Shown: positions 30,002 through 41,547, counted from the first letter of the stretch. The stretch: 64,000 bases of DNA from Aphanomyces cochlioides (GCA_019828595.1 JAHQRK010000005.1:3410001-3474000); one strand, 5' to 3'. Translations and numbers: made by a program. Notes: generated from the sequence alone by a model not told the origin.

Positions 30002-30769
30002 GGGAGGAGCAAGCGCCTGGACAATTGCGAAGTGGTTGCGAAACGAAGATTAGCCAAGAGGCGCGTGCGTCGTTTCACATTTTCGAACAACTGGAGCAAG
30101 CCACAACCGGAGAAAAGCATCAACCGCGTTTCGAACGTTTAGCAAGACGACGGCGAGGAACAACGAGGACAGGACGACGCCGCGGCGGCTATAAAGAGCT
30201 ACAGCCTCTTCCTAGCGTCGTAGCCGACTGTAGTCGCGACGATTCCACTAGCTAGTTCGAGGACTAGACTAATGCTAGAGAAAGAGTCGTGCGGATGCAA
30301 GCGTGGCGAGGTGGTTGCTGTCTCGGTGGAGGATGGTTTGACACACTCTGGCGGCGTGAAACGCGCTGGCTAAATATAGAGACTGGCGGCGGATGACATG
30401 GACAAACTCCACCGTCGTCCTCGCTCTGAAGGCCGAGCCGTCTCTCCACCACCGCCAGCAGCAGCGACGACGACGTAAGCAGTGCGTGGTGTGCGCTCTT
30501 TGAATGTCTTGTAGCCCAAGCAGTCCAGTGGGCAGACCAAAGACGACACCGGTGAGTCGACCAACGTGGAGGTTGCGACGATGCGGTTGTAGAAGCTTCG
30601 GATTCAAAGAGTGCTCCGCCGCGACGACGCGACGGCCGCGATGCAGACAGAGCTCTTCTTCATGACAAAACTCTCGGATTCACCGCCCAAGCCTGTAGCC
30701 AACGTCGTTCTTGCATGTGGTTTCACAGAGCGTTTTGGGTAGGACGGAGCGCCGCGAGACGCCGAGACA
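30002..30769. other. Intergenic
   Basis: Divergent spacer between the EGF-rich gene and the coiled-coil gene. A TATAAAG sequence at about 30190 has no confident target. No gene is seen. Confidence 0.4.
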
Positions 30770-32647
30770 TTGATGGAGGAGGATGCAATTCTCACCGCGA
30801 GATGCGACCAAATGCCCGAAACGACAGCGCCAGACGAGACCAGGAGCGGACATCGAGCTCCTCTACCTAGCGCTCTAGATGACGACGACGACGAGGAGCC
30901 GCGGGAGTCCAACGAAATGGACGACGAAGCGCAGGAAGGGCCGACTCCAAAGACGTCTGAAGGCGGCGGCTATTATGCCAAGTGGCGGCGCGACATGGTA
31001 CGTCCGTCGGTCGACGTGAATGCGCTGAGCGGTGGTCGCCATCGTGCAGGAGAAAGCCCAATGCGAACGAGATCAAATGGAGCGCGAGCTGCGTGAATAC
31101 CTCGACGCTTTGACAGCTAAAGTCGACGACAGAGGTGGCTAGCGGCCATGGAGAGAGCGCTAAGTTGGTGCAAGTAGGCGCGGCCGTCGTGCATTTCCCG
31201 GACAATTACGACGAAGTCGTCCAGTTGATGACCAAGAGCGACGTGAGCGATGACTCCAAGTCGACGTGGTCGCGCGCTTTGATTCTCGACGGCATTCTAC
31301 GGCAGCAAGCGTTTGTAAGCCTCGAGACTGCTCGAGTCGGCGCTCATGTCGATCGTCTCTAGGGCGTCATCGCCGGCGACGACGTGCCGAGCGAGCTCAA
31401 CGTCAAAATTGCGCACGGGATCGCGCAGATCCGCAAAATGGACGCCATCCTCGACGATCTCGACAAGGTGAGCGGACTCTCTCCATGCTCTTCAAGCTCA
31501 GAGATGCGGTGGTAGAAGCTCGACGGTGGCGGCGGCGGCGCTTCCAAGACGTTCCTTCAGGCAGCCAAGAAGAGCACGAGCGTCCAGCGGATCAAAAACA
31601 AAGTCCAAGCTGCGAAATCCCTCGGCGAGACGGCGCAGAGAGGAGGTCCCGCCGTGGATTTCATCTCGCGCAACAAGGAAATGAAGCAAGCGGGGACGTG
31701 CTTGACGCTAAGTGAAGCCCAGCGCGTGGAGAAATTGATTGAATGCGACGACCAACTCAATGACAACGCGCCTCATGTTGACGCGACGACAGCACCGGCA
31801 GCGGTGGTCAAAACGCCGTTCAATGTCGACGACAACCGCGCCGATGTGATTGATTCAACGCTCAAGGTAGAGCCCGACGCTGTAGCTTCGTGGAATTGAC
31901 GATGCTGTAGGAGATGCTAGCGAGGCGGCGGGAAGACAGCGCCCGCATGATGACGCCGATGCCAGCCATGGCGCGGTTAGATTTAAGCCAGCGCTTGGTT
32001 GCAATTGACGCCGCGCTGCAGACGCTTCGGTATGGCATTTCTCTGCTGCTAGAGCTGGAAAGACGAGCGTTGTGTTGTCGTAGAGATGAAGAGTTGGCGA
32101 GTGAAATGGGCGACGACGACGGCACTGCGTCGATGCGCAGCGGCAAGAGCAGTCTCTGGTCCAGGTCGATCGTCTTGCTGATGGTTTCAAGAGCTTCAAC
32201 GCCGTGTAGAGCATCGACACGGGCTGTGAGCAAGAGAGAGATAGCAAACATTACTTATAAAGCCAAGCAAGAGGTACAAGACGATGAGAAAGCGCCGCCA
32301 GAGGCGATCAAAGAGGTAAAAAAGTAGCGCCACGGACATGCATGGCAAAGTTGATCTAGTTGCTCGAGAGTCTCTCTGCCATCTCGATTGAAATCAAAGA
32401 CGACGACGACATCGACAGTGAGAGCATAGCTGCTCTACCGCTGCCTCTATCAACTTCACCGATGGAGGAATCAACGACGGGAGTCCACAAACCAGAACCA
32501 CCGGTCAGAGCATCCGCGGACGCATCGTCCAGGAGGAAAATCGCGATGAAAGCGCCGTCCACGTCATCGTTCAGTCACTTGTTTACTCTGCCGTTTGAAG
32601 CCATGGGACCAAGGACGAAGCCAGTCCATCCAGCGCACTACCGATAG
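30770..32647 (+). CDS. Coiled-coil protein, possibly FSIP1-related
   Basis: Exons read as 30770-30997, 31050-31134, 31178-31314, 31363-31467, 31516-31866, 31911-32315 and 32360-32647, with 43-52-bp GT-AG introns and continuous frame. A further in-frame intron (32030-32083) is possible; with it the product is 514 residues. The N-terminus is acidic. A coiled coil (KAQCERDQMERELREYL) follows, a conserved-looking HGIAQIRKMDAILDDLDK segment, and VDFISRNKEMKQAG with LSEAQRVEKLIE, a pattern I associate with the FSIP1 family of sperm-tail proteins. A second coil and a Ser/Pro-rich tail end it. A flagellar role would fit a zoospore-forming organism, but this is inference. Splicing of 31911-32315 is the least certain part. 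Confidence 0.7.
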
Positions 32648-33121
32648 CAAATCTAATTAACCACGACAGTCTTGTAGCATCTCACGTCCAGAGTTTCGAC
32701 GGCGGAGAGACTGCTCTCGACTTCTCCTTCCGGCGAGAATCAACCACTGCATTGACAGATAGCGCTGGTAGGTTCAACGGACTCTTTCTAGCCTAGAGCG
32801 CTTGCAATATGATGAACACTCCATGACGTTCTCGCATGGATGCGGTAAGAATGCCACAACTTTGGCATTCCACGTGGTTGAAGTTAAAAGGGGCCTTCTC
32901 GTGAAATGGACCAATCAGAGGCGAGGATTGGCGAGAAAGTCCAATTTCACACGGCTCAAATGTCGCGAGAGAGTACGGCCACGCACAGACAAAGCTCGAG
33001 AACGTGGTCGTTTCATTCCAGCGACGACAGAGCCATGTGGTTGAAGCTTGGCGCGATCATCTCGACGAGATTCAAGGGCTCTGTCGCATGGAGAAAGTCT
33101 CATTTTCAAATTTGACCCAAC
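32648..33121. other. Unresolved stretch, possibly coding
   Basis: Contains protein-like fragments (ASHVQSFDGGETALDFSF at about 32680-32735 and EARIGEKVQFHTAQM at about 32915-32960) with possible GT-AG sites, but no continuous model. Could be 5' exons of the SPRY gene or decayed sequence. Confidence 0.3.
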
Positions 33122-33673
33122 ATGTGCCAGACGCCATCGCTCGACGCGACAGAACTCGCTTGGAACACTCCAACCTCACAGAACTGCGAGCTTCCTCAAC
33201 GAGAGAGCGTCGAGATTGTCACGACAGCGTCGAAACAATGGGCGGTTTGCCAAACGACGACGCCAAGCACATCCTTCTCGATCCAAGCTGCAGGATGTCA
33301 CCATCTCATTCTCGGCTTTGCACCGCGTGGATCGACAAAGTACTCTCACGTCCAAGGACTCCATCTAGACTTCCGCACTGGCCGCGCTTTGTGGTCTCCT
33401 GAAATCAAAACCATCGTTGACAACAACGACGAGAGCCTCGTCGCGACTGGGGATCAGCCTGTTGTCTGGACAGCAGCGATTCAAGATGGCACGGTGCACT
33501 TTTGGCGAAATGGTGCGCTCCTCGGCGTTCGAGTTGAAATCCCAGCGAGCTTGTCAGCCACAGATTCCAAATCTTGGTTTCCAACCATTGCCACGAAAGG
33601 CCACGCAGGAGGAAGCGAAACGAGCGTGGCGTTGATCAACCGACGGAGTAAAGTCGCCGACGTCGTAGCGTAA
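33122..33673 (+). CDS. SPRY/B30.2 domain protein
   Basis: A 183-residue frame from ATG 33122. Residues about 10-175 read as a SPRY fold: an early ELAWN strand, KQWAVC, the HHLILGFAPRG strand, LDFRTGRALWSPE, VVWTAAIQDGTVHFWRNGAL, LLGVRVEIP and WFPTIATKG. SPRY domains bind peptides on partner proteins; alone, without a RING or SOCS box, the role cannot be named. Possible exons upstream could add an N-terminal domain. It ends 25 bp from the convergent MATE gene. Confidence 0.7.
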   Translation: MCQTPSLDATELAWNTPTSQNCELPQRESVEIVTTASKQWAVCQTTTPSTSFSIQAAGCHHLILGFAPRGSTKYSHVQGLHLDFRTGRALWSPEIKTIVDNNDESLVATGDQPVVWTAAIQDGTVHFWRNGALLGVRVEIPASLSATDSKSWFPTIATKGHAGGSETSVALINRRSKVADVVA

Positions 33674-33698
33674 AGTCAAACGGGATTTCATTGTTGCA

Positions 33699-35294
33699 TT
33701 ATTTCTGTACGCGTTCTTGAGCCAAGCGCGCTAGCTCTGGCCAGTTGGTAAAGTGGATCATCGTGATAAAGACGAAGAAGCAGAGCGTCGTGCCGGACGA
33801 AAAGCCAAGCCAGACGCCTTCCAAGCCATACTTCCATGCAAAGCCGACCAAGTACGCCATGGGAAGGCCAAATGCATAGTACGACAAGATATTGATCACT
33901 AGAACAGCAGCAATCAGTAAGAAAATGGTCCAAGAGCACGAGGATATACCAGCAGCGACGGTTTGACGGCCCATGCCTTTGAAAATACCTTCGCAAATGC
34001 CATTCAGGCCGTCAAAGACACCAAGCGGGATCATCACAAACATGGCATTCGCGACGTTTCTACACAACGATGAGATGGATGAACTTTCGGGGAGAAAACG
34101 GACTCGATGGTGGCGGCATCACTGACGAAGAAGATGGGAATCGTGTGGCGAAAAATCATAAAGATCGTGCCCATGAAGACTGCCGAGGCATAGCCACCGT
34201 ACAAGGCAAGACGCGTGATGAGCTGAGCTCGCAGCGGCTGGTTCGCACCAAGAGCATTGCCGATCAAGACGTTCGACGAGACGGATATGCCCAAGTAGAT
34301 CATGAAGTTGAGCGTGAGGAGTTGACCCAAGACGGCGTTCACGCTGACAGCTTCGATGTTGTTGGGGAGCAAGCCAGCCAGGAAACCAAGAGTGCAGAAA
34401 GCCCACCAGCTCACGGCAAGCATCATCATGCTGGGAATGCCCAAGGAAAGGAAGAGCCAGACGTGGTCAGCAGCTTCGCGCCACTGAAAGCCATTCCACC
34501 AAGTCGACGTCGTCTTGTGGTCAAAGTAGAAATAGATCACGATCGAGAGAGGCAGCGCAATGTTGCCGCAGACACGACCAGCAGCCGCGCCAAGGAAACC
34601 CCAAGACGTGTGGTAGGTAAAGTAATAGCCCGTGAGGAGATTGACCACGACGCCAATGGCAGCGACGTACATCATGGGCAGGACAATGTTTTGCGACTGT
34701 TGGAGCTTCTTGATGAGTTCGTAGACGAAGAGAAACGGAATGCCCCATACTGTGACGCGGGAGAATTGTCCAGCGTACTTGGAGATCTCAGGGTCTTGGC
34801 CAAAGAAGAGCATGATCGATTCGGCTTCCCAGCTCATGTAGAAAACGGGGATCAAGCAAGCACCAAGGACGAGCACACCACTTTGCAAATACACACCAAG
34901 CTTGTCCATCTTACGAGCACCGAACGCTTGCGAGCAGAGCGTGTCCATGGCGGACGCCAAGCCAAATCCAATGGCAAGGGCTGTGATATTCGTCATCGTC
35001 GCTGATAAATACGCAGCATCGACCAAGACGCTCGTGTTGTTGCCTTGAATATGGCCGACAAGCGCGACACAGATCGGTCCTGGCAGTGTTTCGAGTTGGT
35101 ACGCCAAGAACTAGATTCATCCATTCTTAGACAGGCGTCGAAGTTTAAGGACGTACCACGGGCCAGGCGAGGTTGAACATGCGGGAGATTTCAACACGGG
35201 CAGACGGAGTCATTTCAACATCCGCCTTGACGTCAAGCGTGCTGTGATCGGCGCTGTCGACGGCGGAGGTGAGCGGGACAGTCTCGGTCGACAT
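33699..35294 (-). CDS. MATE-family transporter 1
   Basis: Four exons (35294-35157, 35110-34104, 34059-33950, 33898-33699) with introns of 44-51 bp; the join is exactly in frame for 484 residues. The protein has about twelve hydrophobic segments and the eukaryotic MATE pattern: ARVEISRMFNLAWPV at the first helix, LPGPICVALVGHI, ALAIGFGLASAMDTLCSQAF and SVNAVLGQLLTLNF. The C-terminal half repeats the fold (KGMGRQTVAA, WLGFSSGTT). MATE proteins export organic cations, metabolites or drugs in exchange for H+ or Na+. A close paralogue lies 4.6 kb away on the same strand with three of four intron sites conserved. Confidence 0.94.
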
Positions 35295-35462
35295 TGCAAG
35301 TTCCAAAAATGAGAGAACTCCCCATCTCATATGAGGACACGGAAAACAAAAAGTACCTTAGCCACCTTTTGCATTTTTCGAGAAAATGGCCTTCAAAGTC
35401 GATGCATGATTTTCAGTGGTGATTATTCCGATTGACGAAAATCGAAAAAAACAGTTTGAATA

Positions 35463-35493
35463 CTACCTCCTGCCAAGAATAAGTGCAGTTCTT
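35463..35493. repeat. Left terminal inverted repeat of the mariner element
   Basis: 31 bp, identical in reverse complement to 37285-37315, preceded by TA at 35461-35462. Confidence 0.93.
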
Positions 35494-35696
35494 GCGACGA
35501 ACGCAAAAATTTGGTCCTTTTTCTTCAATTAAAAAAATATAAAAAACACCATACACTTACGAGGACGAAATATATTAATTGTCCAATTTCCACTTCGAAA
35601 TTCATTCTGGAAGGCGACAAGAATTCAACAATGAGAAACAGCATACTGAAACTCATATAATATAATTGAAGTACCAGAAAAACGTATCCGGATCCG

Positions 35697-35703
35697 TATA
35701 AAA
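35697..35703 (+). promoter_or_regulatory. TATA box of the mariner transposase gene
   Basis: TATAAAA directly after a TATCCGGATCCG motif, about 55 bp before the start of recognisable transposase sequence. Confidence 0.5.
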
Positions 35704-35754
35704 GAACAGGAGATCATTTTCGTCGTCTCCAGTCAAGGGGCAAACAGCAGCAAG

Positions 35755-37174
35755 AATCTCACGAAGGAAGAACGCCGGGCGGTTGTGGATTTTCTTCTCA
35801 AGCATGTTAGTGACAGCGACAAGCTACAGTATGGCGCATTCAAGCTTGCCTCGGAGTATTTCCAGTGCCACGCTACGACCATCAAGCGCATATGGGACCG
35901 TGCTGTTGACAGAGACAACGATGGCCAACTCGTGGTGGGGGACGTGTCCAGTCGTCGCCGTGCTTGTGGTCGCTCGTCAAAATACCCCGACTTGCAAGCA
36001 AGGATCGCAAAAATTCAAAAAACGAAACGAACGTCAATCGAGGCCATTGCCGGCGAGTTAAAAATGCCGTACTCGACGCTCCAATGGTACATACAGCGTG
36101 GCGTACTTGTAAAGACATCGAGCCACATTAAACCCAAGCTTTCGGATGCCAATAAAATTTGTCGTCTCCACTGGGCATTGAACTTTGTTCGATCGGATCT
36201 TTCTTTCGACCCGATGTTCGACCAAGTACATATAGACGAAAAGTGGTTTCACATGGCGCGTGTCAGAAAGTCCATATACCTGTTGCCGGGCGAGCTTCCA
36301 CCTGAACGATATTGCCAAGCGACTCGATTTATTGGGAAAGTCATGTTTATCTGTGCTGTTGCCCGTCAACGATATAACTCAAGTACCGACACTTGGTTTG
36401 ATGGTAAAATTGGACTGTGGCCATTTACAACACGTGAGCCGGCTCAACGAACCAGCCGAAACAGACCTGCTGGAACCATGGAAACGAAGCTTGTTAATGT
36501 TGATCGTCAAGCATACAAGGCTATGCTGCTTGATAATGTGATCCCAGCAGTTAAATCCAAATGGCCAAGTGGAGAAAGCAAGACTATTAGGCTCCAGCAA
36601 GACAATGCCCGGCCCCACGTGTCACCAGAAGACTTTGATATTGTGGAAGCTTGCTCGAAAGACGACTGGAAAATTGTGTTGACTTGTCAGCCACCTAACT
36701 CGCCAGACCTAAACGTTCTCGACCTGGGATTCTTCCGAGCGCTGCAGACTATGCAACAACGTCACAATTGTGCCAATCTGGATGATATTATCTCTGCCAC
36801 AAACGATGCATGGAAAGATTTGCCAATGATGAATTTGGAACGCAATTTTTTGACACTCCAAAGTGTCATGGTGGGGCAATCACTTCAAAATACCCCATAT
36901 GAAAAAGACGGCTTTGATGGCAAAAGGCATGCTACCCGAAAGCATCAACTGCAATATCGAGGCTTTCACCAATGCGTGTTCAATCGTGGTTGGAGACTAT
37001 ATTGACGCACGAATGGAAGAAATGCAGCAACAAATGGAAAAGGAATTGGAGATTCAAAATTTGTGTAATGGATTGGCTGGCACATGCATGGATGCACAAG
37101 ACGATGAGGGCGAAATCCTGGCTGTACTTTTCGAGCCACCCAACCTTACCTTTGAGGACGACGAAGAGTTGTAA
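35755..37174 (+). pseudogene. Mariner (DD39D) transposase with one frameshift
   Basis: Recognisable sequence starts at NLTKEERRAVVDFLL (about 35755) without an in-frame ATG nearby, so the start is lost, non-ATG or in another exon. A helix-turn-helix N-terminal region leads to the catalytic core: VHIDEKWFHMA (first Asp), QQDNARPHV (second Asp) and SPDLNVLDLGFF, whose VLD Asp is 39 residues after the second, the plant MLE spacing. DGKIGLWPF, NRPAGTMETK and FLTLQSV are also family hallmarks. Near 36855-36870 the frame shifts by one base. The C-terminal part (GNHFKIPHMKK ... acidic end) continues in another frame to 37174. All three catalytic residues lie before the shift. Confidence 0.9.
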
Positions 37175-37249
37175 CATGTCATGAACTCAAAGTATTTTGA
37201 AATGTAGGATGATTGTAGAGAAATAATGTGCGTTTTAGCTTCACTTTTC

Positions 37250-37315
37250 AAGAACTGCACTTATTCTTGGTATTTTGAAATTTGAAGAACTGCACTTATT
37301 CTTGGCAGGAGGTAG
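37250..37315. repeat. Right terminal inverted repeat plus a second partial copy
   Basis: The right repeat is 37285-37315, followed by TA. A 21-bp copy of its inner part (AAGAACTGCACTTATTCTTGG) lies just inside at 37250-37270, giving a subterminal tandem repeat absent from the left end. Confidence 0.85.
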
Positions 37316-37571
37316 TAAAAAACAGTGATCTGTTGCAATCTGTCCCCACGAGTCCAGCACTCCAGCTGAAAGAGCGTCGGCCCTTGCGGCGACAACATGT
37401 TGTCACCGAAGCTGTTTGATAGGCAAAGAGCAGCACATCTTACATTTCTTGGAGTCCTTGCAGTCCTTCGACAAGGCACAACTCAGCGCCTGCTTGTATA
37501 CTACGGTTGAAATGTGCCAAGCCATGGATGCCAATATCGATGGTAAAAGAAAACGCGGAAAAGGCGCCAGA

Positions 37572-37729
37572 GAAATCAAATTCAGGCTTGTGGACACGAT
37601 AGAAACCACTTCAGAGAAATCAAAACCAGTCTTATTGACACGATAGAAATCAAAATCAGTCTTAATGCCACCATTGAAATCAATTTCAGTCTAATTGACT
37701 TGCTCGAAATCAAAAACAGTCTTATTGCC
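37572..37729 (+). repeat. 30-bp minisatellite encoding a decapeptide repeat
   Basis: GAAATC starts at 37572, 37616, 37646, 37676 and 37706; the last four are exactly 30 bp apart. Read in frame they encode EIKTSLIDTI, EIKISLNATI, EINFSLIDLL and EIKNSLIAK. The first unit is followed by a 14-bp partial unit that shifts the frame. The multiple-of-three period suggests it was once coding; the present frame is broken. Confidence 0.7.
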
Positions 37730-38177
37730 AAAACACTGTTTTAAACTATTGAAAAAAACATCAACGCACTTTTCGATTCTATTTTTCTATGTCATTGAGT
37801 ATGAATTCATTGATCAATACAGTATCAAACGATTCAGCACAAAATTCTCTTTTTGGAAATACATAAATCTCAAAATGATATTTTTGGTCGAAAATTGGAA
37901 TCCATCACCTTCAAGCCTTCATAACTTTGGACTCGAGCGTCATTTACGAGATGTTAAGGTGTCAAAATGTAGCTCGAAGACTCTGGTTTGTGATGCAATA
38001 GCTAACTCAAATGTTGCACGATGGTTGATTAGCCACTTTTTGTTTGATGGATAAAGCTTTTTTTGTCATCCGAGAAAATCAGCTTTGAAGTAAAAGTACC
38101 ACTGTTCCATCTACTTCCACCTCTTTTAAGGAAATGTAATAAAATAAACAAAATCATTATATTTTTGAAATATAAAA
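37730..38177. other. AT-rich intergenic
   Basis: A 119-codon frame at 37695-38054 has no recognisable feature and AT-driven composition. Nothing else is seen. Confidence 0.4.
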
Positions 38178-38549
38178 ATGAGTGATCATGGTGATGGTTC
38201 GGACGAGTCCGACTTGGCGTGGTGTGTGGAAGCCTCGGAAGAAAGTGATTATTGGGACGACCCCTCAGACAATGCCAGCTCAAGCGAAGACAACGACGCT
38301 TCTGCCCAAGCGTCGTCGGACACACCAATCACCGTGAGTGAACTTTGCGCGATGGAATGTTGCGAGAAGAATTGCATGGCTGAAAAACAAGAAGAGATTG
38401 CTGCTTTCCTGGCTTCGGTGGCGCGAATGACAAAGCGTGAAAAACAAACATGCATGCTGACATGTCTGTCTTTGCTGTGGAAACCTAAGACCGAGGCAGC
38501 CGACTCCAAGAAGAAGACAAGGGTTCGCTTTCAGAAAACAGCAAGCTGA
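38178..38549 (+). CDS. Hypothetical acidic, cysteine-containing protein
   Basis: A 123-residue frame from an ATG in AAAAATGAGT context. The N-terminal third is Ser/Asp/Glu-rich (SDHGDGSDESDLAWCVEA). The middle has LCAMECCEKNCMAEKQEEIA and then MTKREKQTCML. The end is basic (KKKTRVRFQKTAS). The Cys-rich segment and following helix resemble the front part of proteins found beside transposons in oomycetes, but no catalytic domain follows. Could be a truncated transposon protein or a small gene. Confidence 0.4.
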   Translation: MSDHGDGSDESDLAWCVEASEESDYWDDPSDNASSSEDNDASAQASSDTPITVSELCAMECCEKNCMAEKQEEIAAFLASVARMTKREKQTCMLTCLSLLWKPKTEAADSKKKTRVRFQKTAS

Positions 38550-39909
38550 ACACTGAAGGCTACCTAGTTCGTAATACCATATGGTACGGCAAATAAAATA
38601 ATGTTTATCAAGGTATGCGGCAAATAAAATGATGCTTATCAAAATATAATAAAAATTTCACAATTTTTCTGCCCGGAAAAGTTCCGGTTAAAAAGTTTTA
38701 ATTGGCTGTTTGGACATCTTTTAGCACGTTCTAGGCCAATTGGAGGCCAGAAATCGAAAACTCGAGAGAAATACTGTCCAATGGTGCAATAAAAATAATT
38801 TCGAAAAAATTGAACTTCACGGCATGGCCGTCGCGCCGATGGTCATATCTCGGTGACCACAGCGAGTTTGGGGGACCACAACCCGTCAAAATGTAGCTAA
38901 GACACTGCCCTATCACATTGTGTTACTAACTCCAACTTCAAGAAAAGGCAGTTATCCACCATTTCGTCACTCTAAAGAGCAATTGACAACTGAATTCAAA
39001 ATCAGTCTTATTGCTCGTTGTTTAATACATGTGTTTTACAGTTTAATACAAACGTGTTCTTTTCGCATTGTTGCTCAAGCAGTTTGTATACGAAAACAAC
39101 ATCAATGAATAGAGCACACTCAGAGGATTCCAAAAATGTATAAAACTCAAAAACGATATTTTCAAAAATTGTCGGCGATTCCATCCGCCCGTGGCAATAT
39201 CTCCACCAATTCTGCGAAATAGGGGGTGCATGATAGCTTAAAATGTAGCTCTTGATGTGCTCTATAGCCTTGTGGGCGTAACTCGAAAGTACCTAATTGG
39301 CACTAAGACCGATTTTGTTTTCCCGGGCTTCATATTGAATCTACAATCGACAATAGAGTCGAGTGACTTCAAAATTCATTGCATCATCCGGATCATCCGG
39401 TTAGTTTCGGTATTATATTAAAGTTTGCATCACCTGCAGAAAAGATATCGTTTCACTTGACTCGTCCATTACATAGGACTGATAGTGATATCTGTCTCGA
39501 CACACTGCAACTCCATGGAGCTAATGGTGGCCAAGTCCAAGACGACAAGGATGGCACAACGTGCATCAGACACCAAAACGAATGGATGCCAGCGACAAGA
39601 AGTTTCATGTAGACCACGCTGAGCTGAGTTGGACCGAATTCGACGCGATTCCAACGAGATATGGCACCAACAGAGGAAAATTCACCAGACAATCACTAAC
39701 AAAATCGCTCCAGGAATGGTGTTGACAGCAGTACAGTAAGTGCCACGGAGAGTTTGTGTGGCGTGGCTGGCTCCTCCACACAACCACAGGACACATTCTG
39801 GATGAAGGATGTCGAGGCACGTTACACCCTCGAGCTTGCGGTGTCCATGGGCGTCGGATTGTTGAAGATACACAACTCATAAGCTAAAGGGGAAACATGG
39901 AGATTTGGA
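38550..39909. other. Gene-poor region
   Basis: Short frames on both strands, none with recognisable domain or splice pattern. AT-rich near 38640-38760. No RNA gene seen. Confidence 0.45.
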
Positions 39910-41547
39910 TTACTTTTGGACACGTTCCTGGGCCAACTTGGCGAGATACGGCCAGTTCGTGCACGAAATGGTCGCAATAAAGATGCTCAAGCAGATCACC
40001 ATGCCCGACGCAAAGCCGTACCAGATGCCAGGCAAGCCGTTGTCCCACTTGAAACCGGAGACGTAAGCCATGGGGATGCCGATGAAATAGTACGTCGAGA
40101 GCATAATGCCTAGGATGGCGAGGGTGAATTCGAAGAATTTTGATGGTGGAGACGTACCAGCAGCGACGGCGGGACGACCCATGCCCTTGCAGATACCTTG
40201 GCAGGTACCATTCATGCCATCGCAAATGCTGACGATGACCAACGCCAAGATAGAACGAGAGGCGTTTCTAAGCATTGTGCATGAGTCATAAGCGATTGAA
40301 AGCCATGGACTTACTCGATGGTAACAGGATCGTTGACAAGCAAACCAGCAATGAAGTGGCGGAAGATGAGCAGGATGGAACCAAGCACGAAGGCTGAGCC
40401 AACACCACCGTACAATGCAAGGCGAGAGAGGAGTTCGGCACGCTTTGGTTCGTTGGCGCCAAGAGCATTGCCCAACAAGACATTCGACGACACAGAGATA
40501 CCGAGGTAGATGACGTAGCTGATGGTGTTGATCTGGCCAAAGACGGCATTCACACTCACGGCAGCAACGCTGTTGGGAAGCATACCAGCCATGAAACCCA
40601 ACGTGCACATGGCCCACCAGCTCATAGCAATCATCATCATACTGGGCACGCCAAGGGACAAGAACAGCCATGAATGAGCCACAGCTTCACGCCATTGGAA
40701 GCCAAACCACCAAGTCTTCGTGGTGGCTTCGTTCAAGTAGAAGTAGATGGTAATGGAGACAGGCAGGGTGATGTTGCCACAGACACCACCAAGAGCAGCA
40801 CCAAGGTAGCCCCAAGACGTGTAGTAGGTGAAGTAATAGCCCGTGGAAAGGTTCACCGCAATGCCGATAGCAGCAACGTACATCATGGGCAAGACAATGT
40901 TTTGCGATTGTTGGAGCTTCTTGATGAGCTCATAGATGAAGAGGAAGGGCACGCCCCACATGGTCACCCGCGAGAAGCGGCCAGCGTAGAGAGAAATCTC
41001 AGGGTCTTGGCCAAATGCAAGCATGACAGATTCGGCATTCCAGAGCAAAAAGAAGATTGGGATCAATGAAGAACCCAAGACCAAGATGCCACTTTGCAAG
41101 TACACACCAAGCTTATCCAACTTGCCTAGGAGGAGAAGCAGTCAATATCGAGCAGAGTGTAGGGAGTCTTACCAGCTCCAAAAGCTTGCGAGCAAAGGGT
41201 GTCCATGGCGCAGGCCAAGCCAAAACCAATGGCGAGGGCGGTGACATTGGTAGCCGTGGCCGACAAGTAGGCAGCATCGACCAACATACTCGTGTTGTTG
41301 CCTTGCAAGTGCCCAACGAGCCCGACACTGATGGAACCAGGGAGGGTTTCAAGCAAGTAGGCCATGAACTATCCAACAACCGTGGGGCGATGACCATCTA
41401 GATGGAACTTACCACTGGCAACGACAGCCAGAACATTCTCGACAGCTCATGCTTAGCCGACGGCGTCACCTCCGTGTCGATTTTGACGTCGATCGTCTTG
41501 TGGTCCGCTTCACGAGTGGCGTTGAGTGGGGCTGTTTCGCTCGACAT
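39910..41547 (-). CDS. MATE-family transporter 2
   Basis: Five exons (41547-41413, 41368-41173, 41125-40315, 40267-40158, 40109-39910) with 44-48-bp introns give 483 residues in frame. The N-terminus (MSSETAPLNATREADHKTID) and every hydrophobic segment parallel MATE 1, with LPGSISVGLVGHLQGNNTSM, MDTLCSQAFGAGKLDKLG, SVNAVFGQINTISY and KGMGRPAVAAG. It has one extra intron (41126-41172) that MATE 1 lacks in its long second exon, so an intron was gained or lost after duplication. The expected role is proton- or sodium-coupled export of small organic compounds. Two TATCCGG half-palindromes lie 82-103 bp upstream. Confidence 0.94.

Larger units (their letters stand above)
35463..37315 (+). mobile_element. 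Mariner-like (plant-type MLE) DNA transposon
   Basis: A 1,853-bp element bounded by 31-bp perfect terminal inverted repeats starting CTACCTCCTGCCAAGAATAA, flanked on both sides by TA, the mariner target duplication. It encodes a DD39D-type transposase with one frameshift. Perfect ends suggest recent insertion or ongoing mobilisation in trans. It sits between the two MATE genes. Confidence 0.93.

Noticed and set aside
30190..30196. TATAAAG as promoter of the coiled-coil gene at 30770
   Set aside because: It is about 580 bp from the start codon, too far for a core promoter without transcript evidence.
34070..35005. 311-codon plus-strand frame
   Set aside because: Antisense shadow of MATE 1; highly charged and without domain.
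37572..37729. CRISPR-like array
   Set aside because: Units are adjacent imperfect repeats without spacers, in eukaryotic DNA; it is a minisatellite.
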